Positions 19,109 through 27,107 of a stretch of 64,000 nucleotides of DNA are shown here, piece after piece. Location of the stretch: positions 3,191,001-3,255,000 of the forward strand of contig NZ_JAZHRU010000001.1 in the NCBI RefSeq assembly GCF_036924525.1. The letters run 5' to 3'. The translations under genes were made by a program, and so were the position numbers. Position 1 is the stretch's first letter. The number at the start of each line of letters is the position of its first letter. The notes below the pieces were generated by a model that saw only the letters and a program-made list of their open reading frames with translations, had not been told where the DNA came from and ran no database searches. The stretch comes from Bradyrhizobium sp. AZCC 1719 (GTDB lineage: Bacteria > Pseudomonadota > Alphaproteobacteria > Rhizobiales > Xanthobacteraceae).

Positions 19109-19542
19109 GGCCTCACCTTTCTCGTGGAGCAAACGACGTTAAGTTCCGTCCGGGCAAAAGTTCCACATTTCGCTTGAATGATCAATGAACGGCCGTGCAG
19201 GGCGGGGGCGACGAAACGGGAAGTGAGGCAGGTCACGGTGCGACGATACCGAAATGCTCTTCTTTTCCTTGAACGCAGGACACGACGACGATTGAAGCGG
19301 AATGTCGGTATTCATGCTGGCGGGCGCTGAGCGGAGGAAGCGATGGCAACGGCGGCGACCGATGCGGCAAACAGCGGGAGATCGGCGCCCATTTTGATTT
19401 ACCGCAACACCGCCTTTTAGATTCATTCCAGTATTTCCCCGGCATCAGTTTGGAATTGCTTGAAAATGCGGCTTTTCCTTTTGCATCTCGCAGCTCTCTT
19501 CCATATCGATGAGCAGGCATCACCAAGGGTTCTACCGGTTTC
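19109..19542. other. Intergenic region upstream of bfd with a degenerate Irr-like site
   Basis: No convincing gene in these 434 bp. TTTAGATTCATTCCAGT at 19416-19432 resembles one half of the perfect iron box found before bfr, so iron control of bfd is possible but weakly supported. Confidence 0.35.
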
Positions 19543-19818
19543 ATGATCGTCTGTTCCTGCAACGTGTTGAGCGACCACGATGTCCGTAATGCTGTGACTG
19601 CAGCTTCGGACCTGCCGCGAAATCCCAAACAAATTTACGGTTGCCTCGGTTGTAGTGCCGAGTGCGGTCGCTGCGCGCGCACGCTCAAAACCATCATCGA
19701 CGAAGCGCTCGGCGCCTGCGCCAAGGAGTGCTGCGACGGTTGTCCGCACACGCGTCAGGCCGCCAACGACGAGCCGGCACAGGAAACCGCTCCGGCCTTC
19801 GCCCTCGCGGCCTGCTGA
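19543..19818 (+). CDS. bfd: Bacterioferritin-associated ferredoxin with Cys-rich extension
   Basis: 91 residues. The [2Fe-2S] ligands of Bfd are visible: C4-x-C6 and C41-x2-C44 in the ECGRC loop. Bfd reduces the ferric core of bacterioferritin so that iron can be released. It is longer than the ~64-residue E. coli protein, and the extra C-terminus adds Cys 59, 63, 64, 67 and 91. Two more Cys (34, 37) precede the second ligand pair. The bacterioferritin gene follows on the same strand 150 bp away, across an Irr box. Confidence 0.9.
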   Translation: MIVCSCNVLSDHDVRNAVTAASDLPRNPKQIYGCLGCSAECGRCARTLKTIIDEALGACAKECCDGCPHTRQAANDEPAQETAPAFALAAC

Positions 19819-19907
19819 AATCCGTCTGAAATCCCTTCGAACTTCCCCGATTTCCCCGGTTCCCACCGCATTTTTGCGCGGAACAGTTGCTCTTGGCTCC
19901 AAACTGA

Positions 19908-19924
19908 TTTAGAAGCATTCTAAA
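19908..19924. promoter_or_regulatory. Irr box (iron control element)
   Basis: TTTAGAA-GCA-TTCTAAA is a perfect 7-3-7 inverted repeat, 45 bp before the bfr start codon. In Bradyrhizobium and relatives, Irr binds such iron control elements when heme and iron are low, repressing iron-storage genes. Confidence 0.85.
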
Positions 19925-19968
19925 TACAGTGTCAGGCCGCGTCGGCCTGAGAAAATTGGAGTGGACCC

Positions 19969-20454
19969 ATGCAGGGCGATCCCAAGGTCATCGACTATCT
20001 CAACAAGGGCCTGCGCAGCGAGCTCACCGCGATCAATCAGTACTGGCTGCACTATCGGCTGCTGAACAATTGGGGCCTTTTGGAATTTGCCAAGGTCTGG
20101 CGCAAGGAATCCATCGAGGAGATGGAGCACGCAGACAAGTTCACCGACCGGATTTTGTTCCTCGACGGCTTTCCCAACATGCAGGTGCTCGATCCGCTCC
20201 GCATCGGCCAGAACGTCAGGGAAATCATCGAATGCGATCTCGCAACCGAGATGACCGCGCGCGCGCTCTATCAGGAAGCCGCAACCTTCTGCCATGGCGT
20301 CAAGGACTATGTCTCTCGCGACCTGTTCGAGAGCGTGATGAAGGATGAGGAACATCACATCGATTTCCTCGAAACCCAGCTTGACCTGATCCAGCGCATC
20401 GGCCTCGAGCTCTATACGCAAAAGCACGTCGGCGGCCTGGAGAACGGGGACTGA
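19969..20454 (+). CDS. bfr: Bacterioferritin
   Basis: 161 residues, the standard length. A four-helix bundle with ferroxidase ligands in [10 protein letters not shown] and EEMEHADKF, where the Met next to E-H is the heme ligand (about residue 52), and the distal [13 protein letters not shown] helix. Twenty-four subunits form an iron-storing shell that oxidises Fe(II). TTGGAG precedes the ATG. Iron control through the upstream Irr box and release through Bfd form one small iron-storage unit. Confidence 0.96.
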   Translation: MQGDPKVIDYLNKGLRSELTAINQYWLHYRLLNNWGLLEFAKVWRKESIEEMEHADKFTDRILFLDGFPNMQVLDPLRIGQNVREIIECDLATEMTARALYQEAATFCHGVKDYVSRDLFESVMKDEEHHIDFLETQLDLIQRIGLELYTQKHVGGLENGD

Positions 20455-20460
20455 CTTTCT

Positions 20461-20611
20461 TACCCTCCCCTGGAGGGGGAGGGTCGGCTCGTATGAGCGA
20501 AGCGAATGCGAGACGGGGTGGGGTGATCTCTCCACTCGGGCACTGATCGGGAGGATAGACCGTCACCCCACCCCGCCGCTTCGCGTCGACCCTCCCCCTC
20601 CAGGGGAGGGT
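20461..20611. repeat. Long palindromic repeat, family F (CCCTCCCCTGGAGG type)
   Basis: ACCCTCCCCTGGAGGGGGAG at the left pairs with its complement at 20587-20611, and inside it GCGAATGCGAGACGGGGTGG pairs with CACCCCACCCCGCCGCTTCG. The whole 150-bp element fills the gap between bfr and the flavoprotein pseudogene and could act as a bidirectional terminator. Confidence 0.85.
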
Positions 20612-20619
20612 GATCTTCC

Positions 20620-21223
20620 CTATAACTGCGTCTTGTAGCGCTCGTAGATCTCCGCCTGGCTTTCGCGCTCGCCAAGGCCGGTCTGATCGTGGATCACTTC
20701 GCCGATGCTCGGCATCACCGAGCGCTCGACCTGGGTGGCCGCCCACAGTTTCGAGCGCATCAGCGCCTTGCCGCAGTGGAAATAGGCTTCCCTGACGTCG
20801 ATACGCAGCACCGCGCGTGGCGGCTTGCCGAATTCGATCATCGACGCCATCAGCTCCGGATCGACAGACAGCTTGCCCTTGCCGCCGACGCGCAGCGTCT
20901 CGTCGATCCCGGGCACGAAGAAGATCAACTGCACGAAGCCTGATCCCTCGACGATATTGCGAAAACTGTCGATACGGTTGTTGCCCGAGCGGTCCGGCAT
21001 CAACAAGAGGTTCGGTCCCGCAACATGGACGAAAGCCGGGATTGCCGCCGCGCGGCGACGCATCGACGCTGCCGTCCGAGCCTGAAGTCGCCAGCACGCA
21101 GAACGGCGACATGCCGATGAATTTTCTCGCGTGGGCGTCGATCTCCGGCCGCGCCTTGGCGACCACGCGCGGCGTGGGAGCGGGATAGATCGTGGCGAGG
21201 TCAGAAGGGGCAAGATCGGACAA
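20620..21223 (-). pseudogene. PPOX-type FMN flavoprotein gene with a +1 frameshift
   Basis: Two overlapping frames together encode one pyridoxamine-5'-phosphate-oxidase-like protein of about 200 residues. It starts at a TTG (21223) preceded by AAAGGAG. The reading frame runs to DASPRGGNPGF, then continues in the next frame as VHVAGPNLLLMPDRSGNNR. Dropping one base from the AAA at 21032-21034 (plus strand) restores continuity. The total of 604 nt is one more than a multiple of three. It is either a real inactivating mutation or a sequence error; flavin-binding residues on both sides look intact. Confidence 0.75.
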
Positions 21224-21284
21224 GGGCGGCTCCTTTCGATTTTGCGGAGAGATTATCATCCGCCGGTGCCACCGTCATCTTGAA

Positions 21285-21638
21285 CTAGACCGCGTCCGCC
21301 GGCACGAAGCAGCTAATGATGATGCTGCCGCGATGATGCACGTACCACACCACGGCCTCGCCGATCGGGTTGCCCTGGTCGCGAATGACCGCGCGCTCGG
21401 GCACCTGCATCCATTGGCCCTCGATCGGCACCCAATAGGCGCCGCCGCGAACGTCGTAGCTGGTGCGATGGCCGTCGGAAATATCGCAACAGGGTACGCC
21501 GTTCGGCGCGATCACGCTCTTGAACCAGGCGCGGATATCAGGCGGCACGTGGTCGTACTGGCCCCTGTCGACGGCGAGCGCTGCGCCGGCCAGCACCGAA
21601 AGGCAGACGAGCAAGGCGAATGACACAAGCCTTCGCAT
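21285..21638 (-). CDS. Exported hypothetical protein
   Basis: 117 residues from the ATG at 21638 with GGAGGATC before it. A signal peptide (LVSFALLVCLSVLAGAALA) is followed by a compact domain with CC (NGVPCCDISDGHR), YWVPIEGQWMQVPERAV and VVWYVHHRG. The paired Cys and His residues suggest a metal- or heme-exposed site or a disulfide, but I do not recognise the family. Confidence 0.65.
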   Translation of the reverse strand: MRRLVSFALLVCLSVLAGAALAVDRGQYDHVPPDIRAWFKSVIAPNGVPCCDISDGHRTSYDVRGGAYWVPIEGQWMQVPERAVIRDQGNPIGEAVVWYVHHRGSIIISCFVPADAV

Positions 21639-21859
21639 CCGATCCTCCGCTTTCGTTCGTGTTGTCGTCGCAGGACGCACGCCGCCACGATTCGTTATCC
21701 AAGGACAATTCAAGCGGAGCCCGCTTGCGGATGCACGCTCAAATAATATGCGAACGGCGCGGCTGCGGATTGATGCGATGCGAAATCAAACCGGCCTGAT
21801 CGGGCGGACACAAGCGGGCAATTCGCTTGACGCATCTTAGGTAGAGGGTGAGAATGTTT

Positions 21860-21882
21860 CGCGCGTCACGCGCGTTATTTTT
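21860..21882 (+). terminator. Terminator-like hairpin in the subtilase leader
   Basis: CGCGCG-TCA-CGCGCG (21860-21874) followed by TTATTTTT, oriented toward the subtilase gene and ending 28 bp before its ATG. No plus-strand gene lies upstream, so it may act as an attenuator or a translational switch rather than a terminator of another unit. Confidence 0.55.
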
Positions 21883-21909
21883 AAATGATATTTGAACAAG
21901 GATCTGAAC

Positions 21910-23337
21910 ATGGCGACAAAACACATGCAGCGGGTTGCATCCGCGGGAGGCGCGCCCCGGCGCGCCGAGCTACGTGAATCCAGCCAGAGCAAACATGTCC
22001 CGGGCCAACTGATCATTCGCTTCAAGACTTCGGCGGTAAGGCAGGTCGCGGCAAGTCCGCTTGCGGCGACGGCAACCGCACGCATGGCGGCACGCGCCAT
22101 GCCGGACGAGGTCACGGGCCCGTTGGAGTTCTTGCGGAACGAGGCCGGGCTGTCCGCCGTCAAGCCGCTGTTTGTGCCCGACGCACCGACAGTGGGGCCG
22201 CGGTCCGGCGTGATGGCGCTTGCCGCGGTGCATGGGTCACTCGCGGCATCGTCCAGCCGGCCACCGCGGCGATCCCTCACAGGCTTCCAACTCGTCGACG
22301 TCAAGGACCGCAACGTGACGCCCGCCATGATGAAGCGGCTGCGTGCGTCGAAGGCCATCGACCTGGTCGAGCCGGTGCCGAACCGGTGGCTCAGCGCCGC
22401 AGATCCCATGATCAATCGACAATGGGGACTGCGCGCGATCCGCTGGTTCGATGGTGCACATCCCGATGCCGCGAAAATTCACGTTGCCGTGCTGGACAGC
22501 GGGATCGATGAAGGGCATCCCGACCTGAAGAAATCCATCGAGGCCTATCATCACGACGGAAATAACGCGCGCGACTTCCTTGGCCACGGCACGCATGTTG
22601 CGGGCACCATTGCTGCGCTCGTCAACAATTCCGTCGGTATAGCCGGCGTCGCGAACTGCCGGCTGCACTGCTGGAAGATCTTTGACGACCCCGAGCAAGG
22701 CACCGACCAGAACTTCAACTTCGAGTTCTACAGCAAGGCGCTCGCCGCAGCGCTCGACTCGGAGATCAAGGTCGTGAACCTCAGCATCGGCGGCACCGAG
22801 CATTCCCGGGCCGAGGCGGCGATCTTTCGGGAGTTGGCGGACGCCGGCGTGGTGGTCGCCGCCGCGATGGGCAACGAATTCGAAGAGGGCAATCCGAAGG
22901 AGTTCCCGGCCGCTTATAAGGGGGCGCTGGGCGTCGGCGCGGTCGACGAGACCGACAAGCGGGCCTCGTTCTCCTGCACCGGGCCGCATATCGGGCTGGT
23001 CGCTCCCGGCGTCAACATCCTCTCGACCGTGCCGCGCATCAAGGCAAGCTTTGCGAGCGCCACCGATTACGATTCCTGGCCGGGTACCTCCATGGCGACG
23101 CCGCATGTCGCGGGTTGCGCCGCGCTGGTGTATGGCGACGCCGTGAAGTCGAGGGCCGCTTCCGACGCCGTCGTCAAGCGCCTGACGTCGACCGCCAGGA
23201 AACTTCCCGCCATGAAGAAGAAAAAGTTCACGCAGGAATACGGCGCGGGGCTCTTGGATCTCGCGGCTGCGCTCGGAAGGAAGAAGACCGCGGGAAAATC
23301 GCGGAAGGGGAAGGCCAAAAAGGCGAGGAAGCGCTGA
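21910..23337 (+). CDS. Subtilisin-like serine protease (S8 family)
   Basis: 475 residues from the ATG at 21910 (AAGGA upstream; a TTG six codons earlier is less likely). The N-terminal ~175 residues include an I9-like propeptide (GQLIIRFKTSAV ... AIDLVEPVPNRW). The catalytic triad is clear: Asp in VLDSGIDEGHPD, His in GHGTHVAGT, and Ser in GTSMATPHVAG, with the oxyanion Asn in AAMGNEFE. No signal peptide is evident, and the C-terminus is a Lys/Arg-rich tail (KAKKARKR), so it may be cytoplasmic or exported by an atypical route. A small I9-like gene follows 45 bp downstream. Confidence 0.92.
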   Translation: MATKHMQRVASAGGAPRRAELRESSQSKHVPGQLIIRFKTSAVRQVAASPLAATATARMAARAMPDEVTGPLEFLRNEAGLSAVKPLFVPDAPTVGPRSGVMALAAVHGSLAASSSRPPRRSLTGFQLVDVKDRNVTPAMMKRLRASKAIDLVEPVPNRWLSAADPMINRQWGLRAIRWFDGAHPDAAKIHVAVLDSGIDEGHPDLKKSIEAYHHDGNNARDFLGHGTHVAGTIAALVNNSVGIAGVANCRLHCWKIFDDPEQGTDQNFNFEFYSKALAAALDSEIKVVNLSIGGTEHSRAEAAIFRELADAGVVVAAAMGNEFEEGNPKEFPAAYKGALGVGAVDETDKRASFSCTGPHIGLVAPGVNILSTVPRIKASFASATDYDSWPGTSMATPHVAGCAALVYGDAVKSRAASDAVVKRLTSTARKLPAMKKKKFTQEYGAGLLDLAAALGRKKTAGKSRKGKAKKARKR

Positions 23338-23382
23338 CCGGCATTGCCTTGAATAGACGTCGGCAACGACTAACATCCGGGA

Positions 23383-23634
23383 ATGTCGGTCCAGTTCAAA
23401 ATTCGCGAGAAAGCGAGTGACGCCCGGCGTCTCGAGATCATCGAGGCGCTGCGCCGGGCGAACTTTGACGCCCATCACCTTTTTCCCGGGCAGAAGCGGC
23501 CGAAGCTCGCGTCGATTTACACCGTTGCCAACGCGGGCGCCGGGGACATCAGGACCCTGGAAGCGGTCCTGAAGCATTTCGGGGCGGACATCGAGTATGT
23601 CGAGGCGGCGCCGCAGCGTGGTCCGAAGTCGTAG
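23383..23634 (+). CDS. Small protein resembling a stand-alone I9 subtilase propeptide
   Basis: 83 residues. The pattern VQFKIREK - helix (DARRLEIIEALRRA) - strand - loop - ASIYTVANA - helix (IRTLEAVLKHFG) - IEYVEAAP matches the strand-helix-strand-strand-helix-strand plan of the I9 propeptide, including the closing (I/V)xYVE segment that normally lies in the protease active site. It has no protease domain, no signal peptide and a short charged tail. Its position right behind a subtilase gene suggests an inhibitor or folding helper for that enzyme. This is inference; family membership needs a profile search. Confidence 0.6.
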   Translation: MSVQFKIREKASDARRLEIIEALRRANFDAHHLFPGQKRPKLASIYTVANAGAGDIRTLEAVLKHFGADIEYVEAAPQRGPKS

Positions 23635-23672
23635 ACGCGCCATTTTCCGCACCGAATTGATGCGGTGCGAAA

Positions 23673-24038
23673 TCATGGCTTCTTCTTGTCGCGCGCACCG
23701 GCTCCATTGCGCGGCTTCGCTTTCGATTTCGGCGCGACATTTTCCCACGCCATCGTCAGCGCGCTTTTCAGCGTCGCCGCATCGGCCTTGGCCAGGCGCA
23801 CATTGGTGTAGCCCTGCTTGCCCCATCCGCCTGGCACTGGACGGAAGATTTCGGGCTCCGCCTCAACCAGCACCGATTGCTGCTCGGGCGTCAGCTTCAC
23901 CGTGCCCCAGTTTTCGTCAGGATGGCCGAGGGTCGCGAAGATACGATTTCCCGCGCGGAAATCAGCCTTGCCCTGATGCGCGCTCTCGACCGCATCGAGA
24001 AACATGAGTGCAATCCGGCGAAAGCGGCTCGCTGACAT
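23673..24038 (-). CDS. MmcQ/YjbR-family protein
   Basis: 121 residues. Contains the YjbR core: RIALMFLDAVESAHQGKADFR, FATLGHPDENWGTVKLTPEQQ and WGKQGYTNVRL. The fold is related to DNA-binding proteins but no function is established. A Lys-rich C-terminus follows. It is convergent with the small I9-like gene. Confidence 0.85.
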   Translation of the reverse strand: MSASRFRRIALMFLDAVESAHQGKADFRAGNRIFATLGHPDENWGTVKLTPEQQSVLVEAEPEIFRPVPGGWGKQGYTNVRLAKADAATLKSALTMAWENVAPKSKAKPRNGAGARDKKKP

Positions 24039-24062
24039 TGTGCTCTTTCCAAAGGCCCGGGC

Positions 24063-25130
24063 TTACATCGCCCGTTGCGGCGCGCTCTGCAGCAACTCCT
24101 GCAGCTCCTTTTTATAGAACTTCGCATTGCCGGTGGTGAGATGGCCGCGCGTCTCGCTGGAGGCCGGGATCAGGAACAGGCGACCGTTCTTGACGCGCTT
24201 CATCGCCGCCTCGGTGACGCCGGTTTCCGGCGGATTGCGCTCGTCGTCGGCGGCATTGATCAACAGCAGCGTGGCTTCGATCTTCTCGAGCGAAGGCGCC
24301 GGATTGTAATCGTGCGAGGCTTCCCACTGGTAGATGAAGTCGTTGGCATCAGTGGTGATAGCGGTTGCCAGCCGGTCGTCGACCATCTTGTCGGCTTTCG
24401 CCGCCGTCGGCGCCAGCGCCTGATAGGCCAGCGTGCCGCCGCCGGTCGCAATGCCGAAGGCGTTGATGGCGTATTTCATCATGCGTGGCTGGGTGATGTA
24501 ATTGCCGCGATTGTAATCGGGATCGTTCTTGATGGTCTCCAGCATCATCCGCCGCAGCATCCAGTTGCGCGCCGCCATCTCGGTCGGTTGCGAGGCCATC
24601 GGCACCAGCGCGTCCATGAACTTTGGATATTTGCCGCCCCAGATCCAGGTGTGCATGCCGCCCATCGAATTGCCTATGACGAGCCGCAGATGCTTTACGC
24701 CGAGGCCTTCCGTGACCAGGCGATGCTGCGCGTCGACCATGTCCTCGTAGTTGTATTTCGGAAACGCCGTCTTCATGCCGTCGGAAGGCTTTGACGATTT
24801 GCCGTGGCCGACGCTATCGGGAATGATGATGTAGTACTTCGTTGCATCCAGCGGCTGACCGGGGCCGAACAATTCGCCGCCGAAGGTGGCCGTCAGCATG
24901 CTGGCGGCTGAGCCGCCCGAGCCGTGCAGCACCAGCACCGGCTGACCGGTCGGCTCGCCGATCGTGGTGTAGTGCAACCGTAGCTCCGGCAGCGTCTCGC
25001 CGGTATGGAATTTGAAATTCTTGGCGATCCAGTCGCCCTGCTTCGGTGTGGGATAGTCGGCTGCGAAAGCAGTGACGGTGGTCAGGGCCAGTGCGGCGGC
25101 CGAAAAGGCGGCGTGCGAAAAATTCATCAT
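24063..25130 (-). CDS. Exported alpha/beta hydrolase (homoserine acetyltransferase-like)
   Basis: 355 residues with a signal peptide (MMNFSHAAFSAAALAL...AFAADYP). The alpha/beta-hydrolase triad is recognisable as the nucleophile elbow GNSMGGM, an Asp in NAADDERNPPE and the His in TRGHLTT. LVLHGSGGSA forms the oxyanion region. The overall layout resembles the MetX/homoserine acetyltransferase branch, but the secretion signal argues for a hydrolase on an external ester or lactone. GGGGAGACC precedes the start. Confidence 0.85.
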   Translation of the reverse strand: MMNFSHAAFSAAALALTTVTAFAADYPTPKQGDWIAKNFKFHTGETLPELRLHYTTIGEPTGQPVLVLHGSGGSAASMLTATFGGELFGPGQPLDATKYYIIIPDSVGHGKSSKPSDGMKTAFPKYNYEDMVDAQHRLVTEGLGVKHLRLVIGNSMGGMHTWIWGGKYPKFMDALVPMASQPTEMAARNWMLRRMMLETIKNDPDYNRGNYITQPRMMKYAINAFGIATGGGTLAYQALAPTAAKADKMVDDRLATAITTDANDFIYQWEASHDYNPAPSLEKIEATLLLINAADDERNPPETGVTEAAMKRVKNGRLFLIPASSETRGHLTTGNAKFYKKELQELLQSAPQRAM

Positions 25131-25206
25131 GGTCTCCCCAAAACTGCGGCCGTCTTTGCGGACCGCTTGGCTGGGAACCTAGCACACCAGACCGCCGAAC
25201 AACGCA

Positions 25207-25446
25207 CTAACCTTCCACTTCGGTTTCCGGCCGGTCATTGCCGGCGGCGGTCTCCGAGCGCCATTTTCCATCATCGGTTTCGTATTCGATCACCTCGGTG
25301 CGGCCGGGCACCCGCTGCTCGGCGGCTGCGCGCCGGGCGGCTGCCAGCGCCGTGGCGCGGTTCGGAAACGGCTCGGAAAACACGCCGTTGACGGTGTAGG
25401 CCCAGCCGCCGTCATGTTCGACGATCTTGTAGGTCACGTGGGGCAT
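25207..25446 (-). CDS. DUF2188-like small protein
   Basis: 79 residues from the ATG at 25446. The YKIVEHDGGWAYTVNGVFSEPFPNRATALAAARRAA segment has the DUF2188 layout: a short strand-rich start around W-Y and an Ala-rich helix. The acidic C-terminus is disordered in character. Function unknown. It is divergent from the DUF2277 gene. Confidence 0.65.
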   Translation of the reverse strand: MPHVTYKIVEHDGGWAYTVNGVFSEPFPNRATALAAARRAAAEQRVPGRTEVIEYETDDGKWRSETAAGNDRPETEVEG

Positions 25447-25576
25447 CGGGAACTCGCTGCTTGCAGGTGCCGACAGGGGTGAACGCGCCGCCAGATTCAT
25501 GACAGAATAAGCCACGCTGTCGGATTTTGCACCGGCCGTTCGTCCTTGATCGAAGACCTCTGCAGAAGAGAGAACC

Positions 25577-25843
25577 ATGTGCCGCAACATCAAGACCCTG
25601 TTCAATTTTGAGCCCCCGGCCACGCATGCGGAGATCCATGCCTCCGCGCTGCAATTCGTACGCAAGCTCTCCGGCTTCAATTCGCCCTCGCAGGCGAACG
25701 CCGAGGCGTTCAACCGCGCGGTTTCCGAAGTCTCCGACAGCGCGCGGCGTCTGCTCGCCTCGCTGCAGACCAACGCGCCGCCGCGCGACCGCGAGGTCGA
25801 GGCCGAGAAGGCGAGGGAGCGCTCGCGGGCGCGGTTTGGGTAG
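25577..25843 (+). CDS. DUF2277 family protein
   Basis: 88 residues opening with MCRNIKTLFNFEPPAT, the diagnostic DUF2277 start, followed by two helices (EIHASALQFVRKLSGF and NAEAFNRAVSEVSDSARRLLASL). Cys2 and Asn4 are conserved in this family. It is cytoplasmic, of unknown function and widespread in soil bacteria. Confidence 0.88.
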   Translation: MCRNIKTLFNFEPPATHAEIHASALQFVRKLSGFNSPSQANAEAFNRAVSEVSDSARRLLASLQTNAPPRDREVEAEKARERSRARFG

Positions 25844-26080
25844 GGCGCGACCGGACGCCGATCAAGCACGTTACTGCGACCCTCCCGTAGCCGACACGCA
25901 CGGGTTGCGTGATGAGCCGGCCTAACGATTGATGTTTGACCGACCTTCAAACAAGTCGAGTCTCTTGTCGTGCGACGATCTCACAAACGCCCTAGGGCCG
26001 CTGCGCTCTTGCCTCCCTTCCGTCAAACCAGGATCGCCTCTTCCCTCAAGAATTTGGAAGAGCCGTCGGTGGAGGTACCA

Positions 26081-26734
26081 ATGTTATACTCGCAAAGCCC
26101 ACCACTGACAGCCGAAGAACCTTCGTCCGGCAGGCTTGCGCGCGATCCGGACGTTCGATCCGATCAGCGCATTGGTAGACGGCGCATGAAGCCGTCGATC
26201 GATCCTCCCCATCACTACCGCTTCGGGGAGGGGCCGCTGGCGAGCGGCCGGCCGTCGATTGGCAGGCGAATATTCCGCACCCTTACCCGGTTCTCTATTG
26301 CGGTTCTCATCGGTGTCGGCGCCACGCTTGGTTGGCAGTCCTACGGTGATGCAGCAAAGGAGATGCTGGTAGCCCGGGCTCCAGCGCTGGCCTGGGTGTT
26401 ATCGGTTTCGACGACGAAGTCGCCAGTCGTGGCCGCAACTTCCACTGACCCGATGCACTACCTTGCGCCCTTGGCGTCCAATCTCGATGTCGTGCGGCGC
26501 AGCGTAGAACAACTCGCGGCCAAGCAAGAACAGATGGCCCAGAACATTGCGGCACTAAAGGCCGTTGAGGAGGACATCAGACAGAAGATGTCATCCACGC
26601 CTCCGGCCCCGGCCCAACAGGCGGCCTCCATCCCGCAGCCCAAACCTCCGCAACCCAAGGCGCAATCATCGGCCGTTCAGTCATCGTCGGTGCCTCGCCC
26701 GCCGCCTCCCGCCGCACCACAGCTCTCGCGCTGA
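26081..26734 (+). CDS. Single-span membrane protein with coiled-coil and Pro-rich tail
   Basis: 217 residues from the ATG at 26081, chosen because GGAGGT lies directly upstream; the frame stays open further 5' without coding character. A cytoplasmic N-terminus of about 65 residues is followed by one transmembrane span (RFSIAVLIGVGATLGWQSY). A short helix with coiled-coil potential follows (LDVVRRSVEQLAAKQEQMAQNIAALKAVEEDIRQK), then a Pro/Ala/Gln-rich tail. No known domain is seen; the topology suggests an envelope scaffold or tether. Confidence 0.65.
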   Translation: MLYSQSPPLTAEEPSSGRLARDPDVRSDQRIGRRRMKPSIDPPHHYRFGEGPLASGRPSIGRRIFRTLTRFSIAVLIGVGATLGWQSYGDAAKEMLVARAPALAWVLSVSTTKSPVVAATSTDPMHYLAPLASNLDVVRRSVEQLAAKQEQMAQNIAALKAVEEDIRQKMSSTPPAPAQQAASIPQPKPPQPKAQSSAVQSSSVPRPPPPAAPQLSR

Positions 26735-26895
26735 CGCCCCAGATTGCCGGCGGCGAAATTGATCAACGCCTTTCCTTTTGTGACCCGGTCAATTTATGGC
26801 GAGAGGGTTATCACCGCGCTGACGCAACATCGGTGGCGCTCTCCTCAGCGACCGCCGCTTCCAATCGGGATGCGCGCCATGACTGCTGGGGCACG
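26735..26895. other. Gap upstream of the trp leader
   Basis: No gene or repeat recognised in this stretch between the membrane protein gene and the leader promoter at 26896. Confidence 0.5.
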
Positions 26896-26925
26896 TTGAC
26901 ACATCAAGCCGGCTTGCTTTCCTAT
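26896..26925 (+). promoter_or_regulatory. Promoter of the trp leader/TrpRS transcript
   Basis: A consensus TTGACA (26896-26901) with a -10-like TTCCTA or TCCTAT 17-18 bp downstream (26919-26925). Transcription would begin near 26932, about 17 nt before the leader peptide ATG. Confidence 0.6.
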
Positions 26926-26948
26926 GAAGTTTCGTCAATATCGGCCGC

Positions 26949-26999
26949 ATGACTGCCGTCGTGATCACGTTCGCGAACTTGTGGTGGCGCTCCACTTAG
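26949..26999 (+). CDS. Trp leader peptide (MTAVVITFANLWWRST)
   Basis: A 16-codon open frame whose codons 12 and 13 are tandem TGG (26982-26987), closely followed by the stop (26997-26999). The WWRST ending parallels the WWRTS ending of E. coli TrpL. It would be translated as a sensor: when Trp-tRNA is scarce the ribosome stalls on the two Trp codons. No strong ribosome site is visible in the short 5' leader, which is the weakest point of the model. The frame is closed by an in-frame stop upstream at 26925. Confidence 0.75.
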   Translation: MTAVVITFANLWWRST

Positions 27000-27092
27000 G
27001 AGCGGCACGGCTTTGTCATTCACCCAACCGTCGCCGCCGTTCATCGGCTTGCGAGGTTGCTGCATCAACAGTCCGATTGAACGGCGGTTCTT
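26988..27092 (+). promoter_or_regulatory. Transcription attenuator with mutually exclusive hairpins
   Basis: Hairpin 1:2 pairs CGCTCC (26988-26993) with GGAGCG (26999-27004), right after the Trp codons. Antiterminator 2:3 pairs GCGGCACGG (27002-27010) with CCGTCGCCGC (27028-27037) with one bulge. Terminator 3:4 pairs 27034-27043 with 27078-27087 (10 bp) and 27044-27047 with 27073-27076 (4 bp) around one bulged base, then UUCUUAU. Segment 2 is shared by 1:2 and 2:3, and segment 3 by 2:3 and 3:4. A ribosome stalled on the Trp codons would mask segment 1 and favour readthrough into the synthetase gene. Confidence 0.75.
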
Positions 27093-27107
27093 ATCTGGAG
27101 AACCGCG

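Noticed and set aside
26735..27107. T-box riboswitch upstream of the TrpRS gene
   Set aside because: No T-box 14-mer or specifier-loop context was recognisable, and the Trp-codon leader peptide gives a better explanation.
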